Source of the DNA: Cytobacillus oceanisediminis
GTDB lineage: Bacteria > Bacillota > Bacilli > Bacillales > Cytobacillaceae
Assembly: GCF_004366035.1 (NCBI RefSeq)
Contig: NZ_SOEE01000003.1
Coordinates: forward strand, 461,840-525,839
Length of the DNA: 64,000 nucleotides
Reading direction: 5' to 3'
The notes beneath the pieces were generated by a model, which ran no database searches, was not told the origin of the DNA, and saw only the letters and a list, made by a program, of their open reading frames with translations. Position 1 is the first letter of the stretch; each line of letters opens with the position of its first letter. Positions 50,574-60,147 of this stretch are shown here, piece by piece. The translations under genes and the position numbers were made by a program.

Positions 50574-51496
50574 AGCTTGCATTCGTATTTCCCGGCCAGG
50601 GCTCCCAAAAAAATGGCATGCTGCACAGCCTGCCGGACCACCCAGCGGTTCTTGAGGTTCTGCAGGAAGCAAGAGAAGTAATGGGGGGAAATGTCTTTAC
50701 TCTTGATACTGACAAAGCCTTAAAGTCCACTGTTTCTGTTCAATTGTCTTTGCTTATTGCTTCAGTGGCTGTATCAAAAGCATTTAAAGCAGAAGGGGTG
50801 ATGCCGGATTTTGCTGCAGGCCATTCAGCCGGAGCCTTTGGAGCTGCCGTTATGTGCGGGGCGGTGGATTTTACCGATGCTTTGGAGATTGTAAAGCTGA
50901 GAGGAGAGCTGATGGAGCAGGCTTTTCCATCGGGCTATGGGATGGGGGTGATTACTGGTTTTGATGCCAGGACTGTAAACGAAATCGCTGCAGCCATTTC
51001 TTCGGAAGAGTATCCGGTATATCCCTCGAATATTAATGCAGCTGATCAAGTAACCATTTCCGGCTCCATTCCAGGCATCAAAAAGGTTCTTGATCAAGCC
51101 GGTCAACGCGGTGCAAGAACAGCCGAGCTTTTGAATGTAAGTGTGCCATCCCATTGTCCTTTGCTGAAATCAGTCGGTGATTCCTTATATGACAAGCTTG
51201 CTTCTGTCAATGTCCGTGTCCCGGCTATTCCATATGCCGGCAATCGGACAGCCAGGCTATTAAGAGATTCGGAGCAAATTCGAGAAGACCTCGCTTTTAA
51301 TGTTTCGCATCCAGTCCGCTGGTATGAAATCAGCTCTTTGCTTTGTGAGCATGGCACAAGGCTTTTGATCGAGATGCCTCCAGGGAATGTCCTGACCACT
51401 TTAAATAAAAGAACACTGCCTGGTGCCCGATCTGTCTCTGTGGATGAAAACGGGTTAGATAATTGCCTTTTCCTGGCAAAGAAATTTTGTTCTTAA
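50570..51496 (+). CDS. mdcH: Malonate decarboxylase epsilon subunit (malonyl-CoA:ACP transacylase)
   Basis: The protein has 308 residues, similar to FabD. FPGQGSQKNGM near the start and AGHSAGAFGA with catalytic Ser86 identify the acyltransferase fold; His lies in NVSVPSHCPLL. It charges the MdcC carrier with malonyl from malonyl-CoA to start the catalytic cycle. ATG 50570 overlaps the gntR stop by 4 bp. Confidence 0.9.
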   Translation: MKLAFVFPGQGSQKNGMLHSLPDHPAVLEVLQEAREVMGGNVFTLDTDKALKSTVSVQLSLLIASVAVSKAFKAEGVMPDFAAGHSAGAFGAAVMCGAVDFTDALEIVKLRGELMEQAFPSGYGMGVITGFDARTVNEIAAAISSEEYPVYPSNINAADQVTISGSIPGIKKVLDQAGQRGARTAELLNVSVPSHCPLLKSVGDSLYDKLASVNVRVPAIPYAGNRTARLLRDSEQIREDLAFNVSHPVRWYEISSLLCEHGTRLLIEMPPGNVLTTLNKRTLPGARSVSVDENGLDNCLFLAKKFCS

Positions 51497-51526
51497 AAAA
51501 TATTTTAATAGAAAGGGGATTTTATC

Positions 51527-53173
51527 ATGCAGGCTGCCAAACAGCGATCATGGAATACACGTCTTGAAGCCAAGCAAAAACGATTAGAGAAAATGAAGGG
51601 TATCACCAGCAATCGAATTATTCCAACACGCCAAATTGTCGAGGCTCTAGAAACACTGATTATGCCGGGGGATCGGGTGGTGCTTGAAGGAAATAATCAA
51701 AAACAGGCATCCTTTCTTTCAGCTGCTCTAGCTCAGGCTGACCCGAAAAAATTATTCGATTTGCACATGATCATGTCCAGCATTTCCCGTCCTGAACACC
51801 TGGATGTATTTGAGTACGGCATTGCCAGCAAGGTGGACTTCTCATATGCTGGCCCGCAAAGTCTCAGGATGGCGCAAATGCTTGAAGATGGGAAGCTGAC
51901 AATGGGAGAGATTCATACATATGTAGAGTTATATGGAAGGCTCTTCATTGATTTGATTCCTTCAGTGGCTTTAGTGGCTGCGGATAAAGCTGATTCAGAA
52001 GGCAACTTATATACAGGTCCTAATACGGAGGAAACACCGACTCTTGTTGAAGCAGCAGGCTTCAGCAGCGGAATTGTCATTGCACAGGTAAATGAACTGA
52101 CTGACGAATTGCCTCGCGTAGACATTCCCGGCTCCTGGATTGATTTTGTTGTTGTTGCTGACAAGCCCTATCAGCTTGAGCCGCTATTTACACGTGACCC
52201 ACGCCATATTACAGATATTCAGATTCTGCAGGCCATGATGGTCATAAGGGGAATCTATGAAAAACACGGAGTAAAATCACTGAATCACGGGATAGGCTAT
52301 AATACTGCCGCGATTGAACTGCTTCTCCCTACCTACGGTGAATCTTTAGGCTTGAAGGGGAAAATTTGCAGGCACTGGGCTTTGAATCCTCATCCTACTC
52401 TCATCCCGGCCATTGAAAGCGGATGGGTAGAGAGTGTGCATTGTTTTGGCGGAGAAGTCGGAATGGAAAAATACGTCGCTGCCCGGCGTGATGTGTTTTT
52501 TACCGGCCATGATGGAAGCTTGCGCTCAAACCGGACACTTTGCCAGCTTGCAGGACAATATGCAGTTGATCTATTTGTGGGCTCCAGCCTGCAGATTGAC
52601 GAAGCTGGGAATTCTTCAACCGTAACGAGGGGGCGCCTTGCCGGTTTCGGGGGAGCGCCGAATATGGGACATGATCCGGGAGGGAGGCGCCATTCCTCTC
52701 AAGCTTGGCTTGACATGATGACGGACACGGACCCGCTTGCGCGCGGGAGAAAATTGGTTGTTCAGGTAGCTGAAACCTTCCAAAACGGAAATAAACCTGT
52801 ATTTGTTGAATCGCTGGATGCTGTAGGCGCTAAAGCAGATATTGGTCTTGAAACAGCACCTGTCATGATTTATGGGCAGGATGTGACACATATAGTCACC
52901 GAGGAGGGCATTGCCTATCTATATAAAACGGACAGCATGGAGGAGCGGAGGCAGGCTATCGCAGCCATTGCCGGTGTGACTCCAATTGGCCTGAAGCATG
53001 ATGTAAGGGCGACGGAAAAATTAAGAAGAGAAGGATTAATCGCTCTGCCGGAGGATCTCGGAATTAGAAGGACCGATGCAAAACGATCCCTGCTGGCTGC
53101 CAAAAATGTTGAGGAGCTTGTGGAATGGTCGGATAGGTTATATGAACCGCCTGCCAAATTTAGAAGCTGGTAA
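51527..53173 (+). CDS. mdcA: Malonate decarboxylase alpha subunit (acyl carrier transferase)
   Basis: The protein has 548 residues, the standard MdcA length. It transfers the acyl-carrier protein from acetyl to malonate, releasing acetate. Conserved family stretches include GNNQKQASFLSAALAQ and GGEVGMEKYVAARRDVFFTG. ATG 51527 follows AAAGGGGA. The gene lies between mdcH and mdcB, and the order matches known Mdc systems. Confidence 0.93.
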   Translation: MQAAKQRSWNTRLEAKQKRLEKMKGITSNRIIPTRQIVEALETLIMPGDRVVLEGNNQKQASFLSAALAQADPKKLFDLHMIMSSISRPEHLDVFEYGIASKVDFSYAGPQSLRMAQMLEDGKLTMGEIHTYVELYGRLFIDLIPSVALVAADKADSEGNLYTGPNTEETPTLVEAAGFSSGIVIAQVNELTDELPRVDIPGSWIDFVVVADKPYQLEPLFTRDPRHITDIQILQAMMVIRGIYEKHGVKSLNHGIGYNTAAIELLLPTYGESLGLKGKICRHWALNPHPTLIPAIESGWVESVHCFGGEVGMEKYVAARRDVFFTGHDGSLRSNRTLCQLAGQYAVDLFVGSSLQIDEAGNSSTVTRGRLAGFGGAPNMGHDPGGRRHSSQAWLDMMTDTDPLARGRKLVVQVAETFQNGNKPVFVESLDAVGAKADIGLETAPVMIYGQDVTHIVTEEGIAYLYKTDSMEERRQAIAAIAGVTPIGLKHDVRATEKLRREGLIALPEDLGIRRTDAKRSLLAAKNVEELVEWSDRLYEPPAKFRSW

Positions 53174-53183
53174 AGGGGGCTGA

Positions 53184-54062
53184 ATGGATACAATGAAAGA
53201 CGTAGAATCTTACAGCCTATATCTTGGAAAGCTGGCAGTACAATCACTCATTGAAGAGGCAGAGTTGACGCCAAAACCAGGACTGGTCGATAAGAAAAGC
53301 TCCGGCTCGCATAGGGATATGTCTTTAAACACAATGATACGGTCAGCTTATGCACTTGAAGATACATTTAGGAAAATTGCTGAAACAAGCTTTAACAGCA
53401 CCCCTTCTCAGGAGCTGCGCGAAGAGATTGCGATGATTGGCCGGCGGGGTGAACAGGAAATGTTCCAGGCTACAGGTGGCGTAAATACCCATAAGGGAGC
53501 GATATGGGCATTAGGCCTGCTCGTTTCAAGTGCTGCAATGGACCTGGGAAAAAGCCCAGGCAAAGAGGTAGCGGTTCAGGCAGGGAAGCTTGCTCGTTAT
53601 GAAGATCGAAACCTGCCTGCTGATTATACAAATGGCAGCCGGGTTAAAAAAAGGTTTGGAGTGGACGGTGCAAGGGGAGAGGCCGAGCAAGGCTTTCCAC
53701 ATATCAGGCAGATAGCGCTGCCAGTTTTAGCTGAATCAAGAGGAAGAGGTCTGAAGGAGAATTTTTGCAGGCTAAACGTACTTATTGCGCTGATGGCAGA
53801 GTTAAATGACACGTGTATTTTGCATAGGGGAGGCGCGGAGGCCCTCGAAATTACTAAGTCTGATGCAAAGGAAATAGTAATGGCAGGAGGAGTTTCTGCC
53901 GACAAAGGATGGCAGTTATTAGAACAATTGGATCAATCATTATACAGTATGAATGTATCACCGGGCGGAAGCGCTGATTTGCTTGCGGCTGCCATTTTCC
54001 TGGATTATCTGGATCAGAATGTGCAAAGCGAGTTTAAGAGATTAGAGGCCTTACAAATTTAG
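53184..54062 (+). CDS. mdcB: Triphosphoribosyl-dephospho-CoA synthase
   Basis: The protein has 292 residues. LTPKPGLVDKKSSGSHRDMS near the N-terminus is the CitG/MdcB signature, and GGVNTHKGAIWALGLL is a second conserved block. It builds the prosthetic group 2'-(5''-triphosphoribosyl)-3'-dephospho-CoA from ATP and dephospho-CoA. ATG 53184 (also ATG 53193) follows AAAGGGGGCTG. Confidence 0.92.
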   Translation: MDTMKDVESYSLYLGKLAVQSLIEEAELTPKPGLVDKKSSGSHRDMSLNTMIRSAYALEDTFRKIAETSFNSTPSQELREEIAMIGRRGEQEMFQATGGVNTHKGAIWALGLLVSSAAMDLGKSPGKEVAVQAGKLARYEDRNLPADYTNGSRVKKRFGVDGARGEAEQGFPHIRQIALPVLAESRGRGLKENFCRLNVLIALMAELNDTCILHRGGAEALEITKSDAKEIVMAGGVSADKGWQLLEQLDQSLYSMNVSPGGSADLLAAAIFLDYLDQNVQSEFKRLEALQI

Positions 54063-54080
54063 CAGAAGGAGAGCTGCCGA

Positions 54081-54392
54081 ATGGAAAAATTAAACTTTCG
54101 CTTTCCTGCAACTCAAATGCTTGAATCAAATGCCCATGTGGGAGTTGTAGGATCAGGCGACCTGGAGATTTTAATGGAGCCATCCGACCAAGGGTATGCA
54201 GATGTAACAGTCCGTACAGGTACCACAGGCTTTAATCAAATATGGGAAAAGGTATTAGAACGATTTTTTAGCCAGCATGCTATTTCAGCAAACATTAAAA
54301 TCAATGATTTTGGGGCAACCCCGGGGGTTGTATCATTGAGGCTTTCACAGGCATTGGAGGTGGGCAAAAATGCTGGATACATTAAAAAATAG
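54081..54392 (+). CDS. mdcC: Malonate decarboxylase acyl carrier protein (delta subunit)
   Basis: The protein has 103 residues. The Ser in VGVVGSGDLEILMEP is the site that carries the prosthetic group, as in MdcC and CitD. ATG 54081 follows AGAAGGAGAG. It overlaps the next gene by 23 bp. Confidence 0.92.
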   Translation: MEKLNFRFPATQMLESNAHVGVVGSGDLEILMEPSDQGYADVTVRTGTTGFNQIWEKVLERFFSQHAISANIKINDFGATPGVVSLRLSQALEVGKNAGYIKK

Positions 54393-56061
54393 CTTTGTAG
54401 AGTGCGGAGGCAGAGAGCGTGCAAGAGTACTTATGGATGAAGGCACATTCAGGGAGCTGTTAGGACCATTTGAAGGCCTTGAATCCCCACACCTGGAACC
54501 GCAGGGCATTGTTCCCCAAAGTGATGATGGGGTTGTGATTGCTAAAGGAACGATCGAAGGAAGGCCGGCAGTCGTCATCTCCATAGAAGGCAGCTTTCAG
54601 GGAGGCGGTATTGGAGAAGTTTCCGGTGCGAAGATAGCTGGTGCTTTAGAGATGGCACTTGATGAAAATAAGTCCGGCCATACCATCATTCCCATTTTCA
54701 TCTTTGATACAGGGGGTGTCAGACTCCAGGAAGCCAACTATGGCCTCTTATCCATTGCCGAAATAGGCGCAGCGATCGTGGCTTTAAGGAAATACGTGCC
54801 TGTTATAGGAGTCATTCCCGGGAAAATTGGCGCTTTTGGCGGGATGTCCATTAATGCAGGCTTATGCAGTACGTTAATCATTACCCGTGAAGGCCGGCTT
54901 GGATTAAATGGGCCAGAGGTAATCGAGCAGGAAGCGGGGATACAGGAGTTTGATTCAACTGACCGTAAGCGTATATGGAACACGATTGGAGGCAGACAAA
55001 GGGTGGCTGCCGGTTTCGCCGATATTGAGGCTGAGGATGACATCGCCTCTTTCAGAAAGGCCATATTGTCTGCCATCCTGCAGGGACCTGTGGAAAAGCC
55101 AAGAAGCTCACAGGTTGAAAGATATCTTGCTTTTCTTGGCTCTATAAATACTTCAGCCGTGCTCACTCCTCAGAAAGTTCAAGATTTGTGGGCAGAAACT
55201 GACTATTATTATTCAGAAGAGTACGATAGCGCTAATAAAAATAATGTTGTAAAAATCAAAAGCAGGGGGCATAGATGGTTTAACCTTTTGTCAGCCGGCA
55301 GCAAAAACATTAGTGCAGTTCCTTCGGTTTTATGCTCCGATTCAAATATCGGCAGTGAATCTGTTCGTTTCCTGGCAGTTGTCCCCGATCAATCAAGCCG
55401 GTTCCCTCGAGCACGTTCTGGTGAATTTGGCCTGGAGCAGGGATGGATGATCGCCAAGCATGTTCGTGATGCGATCGAAGAAGATAAATATAAGGAAGAT
55501 AAACGCGCAATTGTAGCGGTCGTTGATGTTCCTAGCCAGGCTTATGGGTACCGTGAAGAGCTTTTGGGAATCCATCAGGCATGTGCTGCAGCCGCAGATG
55601 CCTATGCAACAGCTAGATTGGCCGGCCATCCGGTCATTGCTTTTATTCCAGGAAAGGCTATTTCAGGGGCATTTTTATCCCATGGATTGCAGGCGAACCG
55701 ATTAATTGCCTTGGATGATGAAGGCGTCAATGTCCATGTGATGTCCAAAAAATCAGCTGCAAGAATCACGCAGAGAACCATTGAAGAACTTGAAGAAGCT
55801 GCAAAAAAAGTGCCGTCAATGGCTTATGATATCCGGTCATTTGAAAAATTGGGTGCGCTCCATGAACTGATTTCCGATCTAAATGCCGATGCTCCAGGGG
55901 AAACTGACCGTGACGTCATCTTTAACAGCATCCAGGCAGCAATCAAAGATATCCAAAATAACCCGAGTGATTTGAGCAGCAGGCTGTCCTCAGATTTTGC
56001 CAAAGAAGGAGGAAGATCCGCTTCCATTTTAGTCAGAAAGATGCTGGCGGACCAATGGTGA
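54370..56061 (+). CDS. Malonate decarboxylase beta-gamma fusion (MdcD-MdcE)
   Basis: The protein has 563 residues. Residues 1 to about 285 match the beta subunit MdcD (YGLLSIAEIGAAIVAL, GGMSINAGLCSTLIITREG). From about 300 on it matches the gamma subunit MdcE (VVDVPSQAYGYREELLGIH, GKAISGAFLSHGLQANR). In most bacteria these are two separate genes; here no stop or start lies between them. The pair decarboxylates the malonyl-carrier to acetyl-carrier without biotin, with a crotonase-type fold in both halves. The linker is roughly 265-310. ATG 54370 lies inside the end of mdcC, with GAGGTGGG upstream. Confidence 0.92.
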   Translation: MLDTLKNSFVECGGRERARVLMDEGTFRELLGPFEGLESPHLEPQGIVPQSDDGVVIAKGTIEGRPAVVISIEGSFQGGGIGEVSGAKIAGALEMALDENKSGHTIIPIFIFDTGGVRLQEANYGLLSIAEIGAAIVALRKYVPVIGVIPGKIGAFGGMSINAGLCSTLIITREGRLGLNGPEVIEQEAGIQEFDSTDRKRIWNTIGGRQRVAAGFADIEAEDDIASFRKAILSAILQGPVEKPRSSQVERYLAFLGSINTSAVLTPQKVQDLWAETDYYYSEEYDSANKNNVVKIKSRGHRWFNLLSAGSKNISAVPSVLCSDSNIGSESVRFLAVVPDQSSRFPRARSGEFGLEQGWMIAKHVRDAIEEDKYKEDKRAIVAVVDVPSQAYGYREELLGIHQACAAAADAYATARLAGHPVIAFIPGKAISGAFLSHGLQANRLIALDDEGVNVHVMSKKSAARITQRTIEELEEAAKKVPSMAYDIRSFEKLGALHELISDLNADAPGETDRDVIFNSIQAAIKDIQNNPSDLSSRLSSDFAKEGGRSASILVRKMLADQW

Positions 56062-56702
56062 TTGATCCTCATGACTTATTAAAGATTGACGCAAAACATC
56101 TCATAAGCCATTTGCCAATTCCGGACTGGGCGATTCAAGCACTGAACATGGCACCCTATGTGGTTGTCCGGAGGGCACATGCTCCGAAAGGGCAGATCGC
56201 CGCAGGGATTAGGGGGAAGGCAAGGAATGAAAGATTCGGTGCATTTCTGCCAGCTGATTCGTTCATTTGCCAAATCAAGCCTGAGGATTTAACTGAAAGC
56301 ACTCTTTTTGAAAATAAGCCATCACCTGTATTCTTATCTCTTAAATTAGCAAGTGAGATATTGGCGAAACATAAGCTGGTATGGGGGCCAGGGGGGAGTG
56401 CCGGATTTGAATTGGCCACCGGAATTGTAACTGTAACAGCGGAGAGCGATCTTGATATTGTACTGCGTGCCCCGAAGTCAATCCCTATTCATATAGCAGC
56501 AGAGATCATCCATGCAATGAAGAGCTGCCCTGCAAGAGTCGATATACAGGCTGAAACGCCAGCAGGTTCGTTTTCTTTATTGGAGTATGCCAATGGTTCA
56601 GCCACAATGCTGGTAAAAACGAAATTTGGACCAATACTCTGTGAAAACCCTTGGAAAAGTGAAATGAATAAATCAATGGAACTGTTGAAAAACCCTTCTT
56701 AG
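56055..56702 (+). CDS. mdcG: Malonate decarboxylase holo-ACP synthase (phosphoribosyl-dephospho-CoA transferase)
   Basis: The protein has 215 residues. VVVRRAHAPKGQIAAGIRGK and VWGPGGSAGFELATG are MdcG features, and TAESDLDIVLRAPK holds the nucleotidyltransferase-like Asp pair. It attaches the prosthetic group made by MdcB to MdcC. ATG 56055 overlaps the previous stop by 7 bp. It is the last gene of the operon. Confidence 0.9.
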   Translation: MVIDPHDLLKIDAKHLISHLPIPDWAIQALNMAPYVVVRRAHAPKGQIAAGIRGKARNERFGAFLPADSFICQIKPEDLTESTLFENKPSPVFLSLKLASEILAKHKLVWGPGGSAGFELATGIVTVTAESDLDIVLRAPKSIPIHIAAEIIHAMKSCPARVDIQAETPAGSFSLLEYANGSATMLVKTKFGPILCENPWKSEMNKSMELLKNPS

Positions 56703-56722
56703 TAAATTAAGAGGGGTTTTTT
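56689..56722 (+). terminator. Terminator of the mdc operon
   Basis: AAAACCCTTCTTA pairs with TAAGAGGGGTTTT (one GT pair) around a short loop, followed by TT. It overlaps the last codons of mdcG. Confidence 0.85.
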
Positions 56723-56855
56723 GAGCTTTAGCAGTCTTTCAATCTCTTTAACTGCCGGATGGAAGTCCCAATTTTACAGTTTTAAAGGGATGTAAGAAAA
56801 AGTGTCGAATTAAATAAATGTAAAAATTTAACATTTTAAGGGGGCTAAACAGATT

Positions 56856-57506
56856 ATGAAAAGAAATTGGCTGATCATTTTTGCTATTCTCATCACTCTT
56901 TTTATTGCAGACAGATTTATAAGGCCAGGAATGGAATCCGCAGGAGTGGGAAAGGTGAAGGTAGAAACCAAGATTAACAGGGGAGAGCTTAAGGTTGAAG
57001 ATTACGAGAAGATATATTTGAGGGCAATTAAGAAAGCGGAGAGTTATGAAATTAAAGATAAGGAGCTTCTAAGATGGGTGGTAAAAGAAATAGCAAGCAG
57101 AGAAATAGATCATAAGCCGGAATTAACGAAAAAGGCACTGATCAGGAATGCCAGGGAAAAAATTCAACTGGAAAATGCCAATATCCAATATGCCGAAGTA
57201 AAATATGACATTAGATCGACTGAACAAGAGATGGAAGCATGGGCTGGGGAAATATTAAGCCACCTTTCTTCAGACATCCCATTAGAAGGTTACCTCAAAG
57301 CCTTTGCAAAGACTTATAATTTAAGTCCAAAGGAAGTGCTGCTGGAGATCGAAAAAAGTTCCCTTATGGTTATGGTTACGAACGAAAAGCTGTACCCAAA
57401 ATTAGCGGAAGCATATAAATCGGATGACCGTGCAGAAGTAAGCAGAAAATATGGAAGTGAGGTAAAAAGCTTTATGGCGGGTGTAGAGCCGGAGATTGAT
57501 GCATAG
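56856..57506 (+). CDS. Membrane-anchored protein of unknown function
   Basis: The protein has 216 residues. One N-terminal membrane segment (WLIIFAILITLFIADRFI) is followed by a Lys/Glu-rich helical domain outside the membrane. ATG 56856 follows AAGGGGGC. There is no Cys for a lipobox. The helical pattern with KELLRWVVKEIASREIDHK resembles SurA- or PrsA-type chaperone N-domains, but the match is weak. It stands alone with a leader of about 150 bp and a hairpin behind it. Confidence 0.5.
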   Translation: MKRNWLIIFAILITLFIADRFIRPGMESAGVGKVKVETKINRGELKVEDYEKIYLRAIKKAESYEIKDKELLRWVVKEIASREIDHKPELTKKALIRNAREKIQLENANIQYAEVKYDIRSTEQEMEAWAGEILSHLSSDIPLEGYLKAFAKTYNLSPKEVLLEIEKSSLMVMVTNEKLYPKLAEAYKSDDRAEVSRKYGSEVKSFMAGVEPEIDA

Positions 57507-57602
57507 TTTTGGATAATTCTGCCCATAGGGAACCTCACCATCCAATTAAAATTATGAATACTATCCTTTACTGCTTCCATCTAAATAATACTCCCCAAAG
57601 TA

Positions 57603-57656
57603 AGCACCTGACCTACAAGTACCGTACAGGACAAAAAGGGCAGGTGTTTTAGTTTT
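57603..57656 (+). terminator. Hairpin behind the membrane-anchored protein gene
   Basis: AGCACCTG pairs with CAGGTGTT around a long loop of about 30 nt, followed by TTAGTTTT. A weaker terminator. Confidence 0.45.
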
Positions 57657-57746
57657 CCTGATCCACCCAGCTGAAAATTTAATAGGCCTGCACTTTATAA
57701 TAATGAACAAAGATGATGTCATCAAATTAAAGGGAGATAATCAAAC

Positions 57747-58487
57747 ATGAAAAACCTGACCATTTTCACAGTCTCAGCGACTAGACCTAATCTGCTGGTG
57801 AATTCTGCAGATGACCGAATTGAACCGCAAGCCGGCTGGAGCATTTCGGCTGAAAATCCGGAAGATATTATTCATGGCTTCTCTCAATTAAAGATAAAGA
57901 AAGAATACAAGTTAAGAGGATATCAATATTTCAGCGGAGGAAACGGCAATGGAATTGTGTGGGCGATTCCAGCTTCAGAGGAACTTCCTCATCCTGACAT
58001 CTGTGACCGTTTAGATGAAATGTTTCTTAGCCCGCCCAAGCCTGAAATTGCCCTGGATGATTTTATGGGTGCGATTGATGGTGACAAATCTCCATTATCT
58101 TATCTGCAGGCGGCGATTGCATGGCATGAGCTTCATGAATTTGGGGCTATGTGGCATGGCTGTTCATGGGGGCAGGATCGGATATTGCCGTTTACGGATA
58201 ATTACAAAGAAGAAATGCTTTCTGAATTCGACGATCCAGATGAAGATTCAAGCATAGCAGATTACTTGAATTTCATTCACCCATGGGATGAACTCAAAGA
58301 AATTCCCGATATCCTGAATCCTCATTTCTTCTATCAAAATGGAAAACCGACAGTCGTTTTCTATACGATCAACGATATTGGCTATTATAAATTAAGCAGG
58401 TACACCCATACCTTTGAAAAAGAAACTTATATTCAGAAAGTAGAACGTGAAGAAATTGGAGCAGGGGACGGCGGTATTATTTTTTAA
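57747..58487 (+). CDS. Unrecognised soluble protein
   Basis: The protein has 246 residues with no signal or membrane segment. The composition is acidic and aromatic, with AWHELHEFGAMWHGCSWGQD in the middle and GAGDGGIIF at the end. ATG 57747 follows AAGGGAGA. I do not know the family, and no domain stands out. It could be a conserved Bacillus protein of unknown role. It is alone between terminators. Confidence 0.5.
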   Translation: MKNLTIFTVSATRPNLLVNSADDRIEPQAGWSISAENPEDIIHGFSQLKIKKEYKLRGYQYFSGGNGNGIVWAIPASEELPHPDICDRLDEMFLSPPKPEIALDDFMGAIDGDKSPLSYLQAAIAWHELHEFGAMWHGCSWGQDRILPFTDNYKEEMLSEFDDPDEDSSIADYLNFIHPWDELKEIPDILNPHFFYQNGKPTVVFYTINDIGYYKLSRYTHTFEKETYIQKVEREEIGAGDGGIIF

Positions 58488-58566
58488 ACTTCTTATCCAG
58501 TAAAGTGATACAAAGCTGTCACGATTATAAGCCCCTTTTCAATGTGAATAATGGTAGAATGGACAA

Positions 58567-58602
58567 AGAGAACTATGCACCTGAGCAAGGTTCTCTTTTC
58601 AA
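58567..58602 (+). terminator. Terminator behind the unrecognised gene
   Basis: AGAGAAC pairs with GTTCTCT around a 16-nt loop, followed by TTT. Confidence 0.65.
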
Positions 58603-58745
58603 TTTGACATTTGCATTTCAGCATAGTGATTTTTCAGAAATCATTAAGTGGCAACACCTGTTATAATAAGTGTATACTGTTTATCTAATTAGTATTTTTT
58701 TAGATAGAGAAGAGAGATAATCAATAAAAGGGGAATAGATCGATC

Positions 58746-59663
58746 ATGAAAGAGGAAGCAACCCTGAAAATGCAGGGACGGCCTTTATCAAAGATCCTCG
58801 CACTGACAGTCAAGACAGGGATTATAAAATCAAACCTGATCCCGATGTTTGCAGGATTAACATTGGCCTTATATACCTATAACTTCGGCCTTTTGGAGAA
58901 GCTGCCTGAAATTTTACTGGCCTTTATTGGCTCAAGCCTGGTAATGGGGGCAGCCGGGGCTTTTAATAACTTATATGACCGTGACATCGACTCGATTATG
59001 AAGCGGACTCAAAGCAGACCAACTGTTACAGGGGAAATTAAGCCACAGCAGGTTTTATGGCTTGGTTCCCTCATGTCTGTTTTTGGAATCCTCGCTCTTG
59101 CCTTCACGACTCCTTTGGCGGGCTTCCTTGGGTTTTTGGGGCTGTTTTTTTATGTGGTTCCTTATACGATGTGGAGCAAGAGAAGAACCATTTACAATAC
59201 GGAAATCGGAAGCATTTCCGGTGCGATGCCGCCGCTCATTGGCTGGGCTGCCATCCATCCAGATATCACGCATCCTGCGATCCTTGGTTTGTTTATCATC
59301 ACGGTCATTTGGCAAATGCCGCACTTCTATGCGATTGCCATTCGGAAGCATGATGAATATAAAGCGGCAAACGTTCCGATGCTGCCCGTTGTAAAAGGGG
59401 TCAGAAGAACGTATATCCAGACGAATATTTATTTGATCGTTTTGATCGGGATCAGTTTTCTGTTAGGCTCCTTAAGCCTTGGCCTTATGCTTGTTGCCCT
59501 GCTGTTGGGGATTATTTGGCTGGGCATAAGTGTTTATGGCTATAAGCGTATGGATCCGGAGAAATGGGCGAAATCCCTGTTTATTTTTTCGCTTGTTCAC
59601 ATGACAGTCCTGTTTTCGACGGTTATTATATACTCGATTATGGGGATTATATTTGATTTGTAA
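58746..59663 (+). CDS. ctaB: Protoheme IX farnesyltransferase (heme O synthase)
   Basis: The protein has 305 residues with about nine membrane segments, the standard CtaB length. The prenyl diphosphate-binding motif NNLYDRDIDSIMKRTQSRP (about 74-92) and the second Asp motif in YKAANVPMLPVVKGVRRT are present. The enzyme attaches farnesyl to protoheme IX to make heme O for cytochrome oxidases. In Bacillus ctaB often lies next to ctaA and the caa3 operon, but here it stands alone. ATG 58746 follows AAAAGGGGAA. Confidence 0.95.
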   Translation: MKEEATLKMQGRPLSKILALTVKTGIIKSNLIPMFAGLTLALYTYNFGLLEKLPEILLAFIGSSLVMGAAGAFNNLYDRDIDSIMKRTQSRPTVTGEIKPQQVLWLGSLMSVFGILALAFTTPLAGFLGFLGLFFYVVPYTMWSKRRTIYNTEIGSISGAMPPLIGWAAIHPDITHPAILGLFIITVIWQMPHFYAIAIRKHDEYKAANVPMLPVVKGVRRTYIQTNIYLIVLIGISFLLGSLSLGLMLVALLLGIIWLGISVYGYKRMDPEKWAKSLFIFSLVHMTVLFSTVIIYSIMGIIFDL

Positions 59664-59775
59664 AAAGGAAATCATCAAGCCTCTAGGTGTAATAAAATTT
59701 ATATTGTAGTTAAGTTAATCTAAAAAATTTGATACAGCATTCCGTTTCAGGGTGCTTTATTGATAAATGGCATAA

Positions 59776-59808
59776 AAAATGACGTGTGAATGGCACACGT
59801 CATTTTCC
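59776..59808. terminator. Terminator behind ctaB
   Basis: AAAATGACGTGTG pairs perfectly with CACACGTCATTTT around a 5-nt loop. Confidence 0.85.
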
Positions 59809-59967
59809 TTATTTATTAAGGTTTTTAAGTCTCCTTCATCGTTTTTGACATAGTAATTGACATTATATTTTATATTGGACAATAAGTAATGTACGATTAA
59901 AATGTAGTGCCAAAATAGTGTCAATTTCAATGCCACTTGGGCTGCCGGCATTATCTTTTTTTTCTTA

Positions 59968-59994
59968 TTCAACTAACGGGGCTGCTTAGTTGAA
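59968..59994. repeat. Inverted repeat with ACGGGGC loop
   Basis: TTCAACTAA pairs with TTAGTTGAA around CGGGGCTGC. The motif CAACTAACGGGGCTGC resembles a repeat I recall from other Bacillus genomes. No gene is linked to it. Confidence 0.5.
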
Positions 59995-60147
59995 CAATAT
60001 AGGTGGAGAAAGCTTTAATACGATATATTCTACATTATTAAAAAAGGTAAACTTTACTGCAATAAGACTTATAACGAAATTAAGTTCTTGATATATCCCG
60101 TCAAGGACATATTATGAAACAGTGCTCTTATAAAGGAGTTGTATAAA

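Larger units (their letters stand above)
59664..60147. other. Intergenic region with two hairpins
   Basis: Strong hairpin at 59776-59808 (terminator) and an inverted repeat at 59968-59994; otherwise no supported gene. A 71-codon minus-strand frame at 59757 runs through the terminator and lacks a good start. Confidence 0.45.

Noticed and set aside
59757..59972. 71-codon minus-strand frame
   Set aside because: It crosses the ctaB terminator and starts at a TTG without a clear site.
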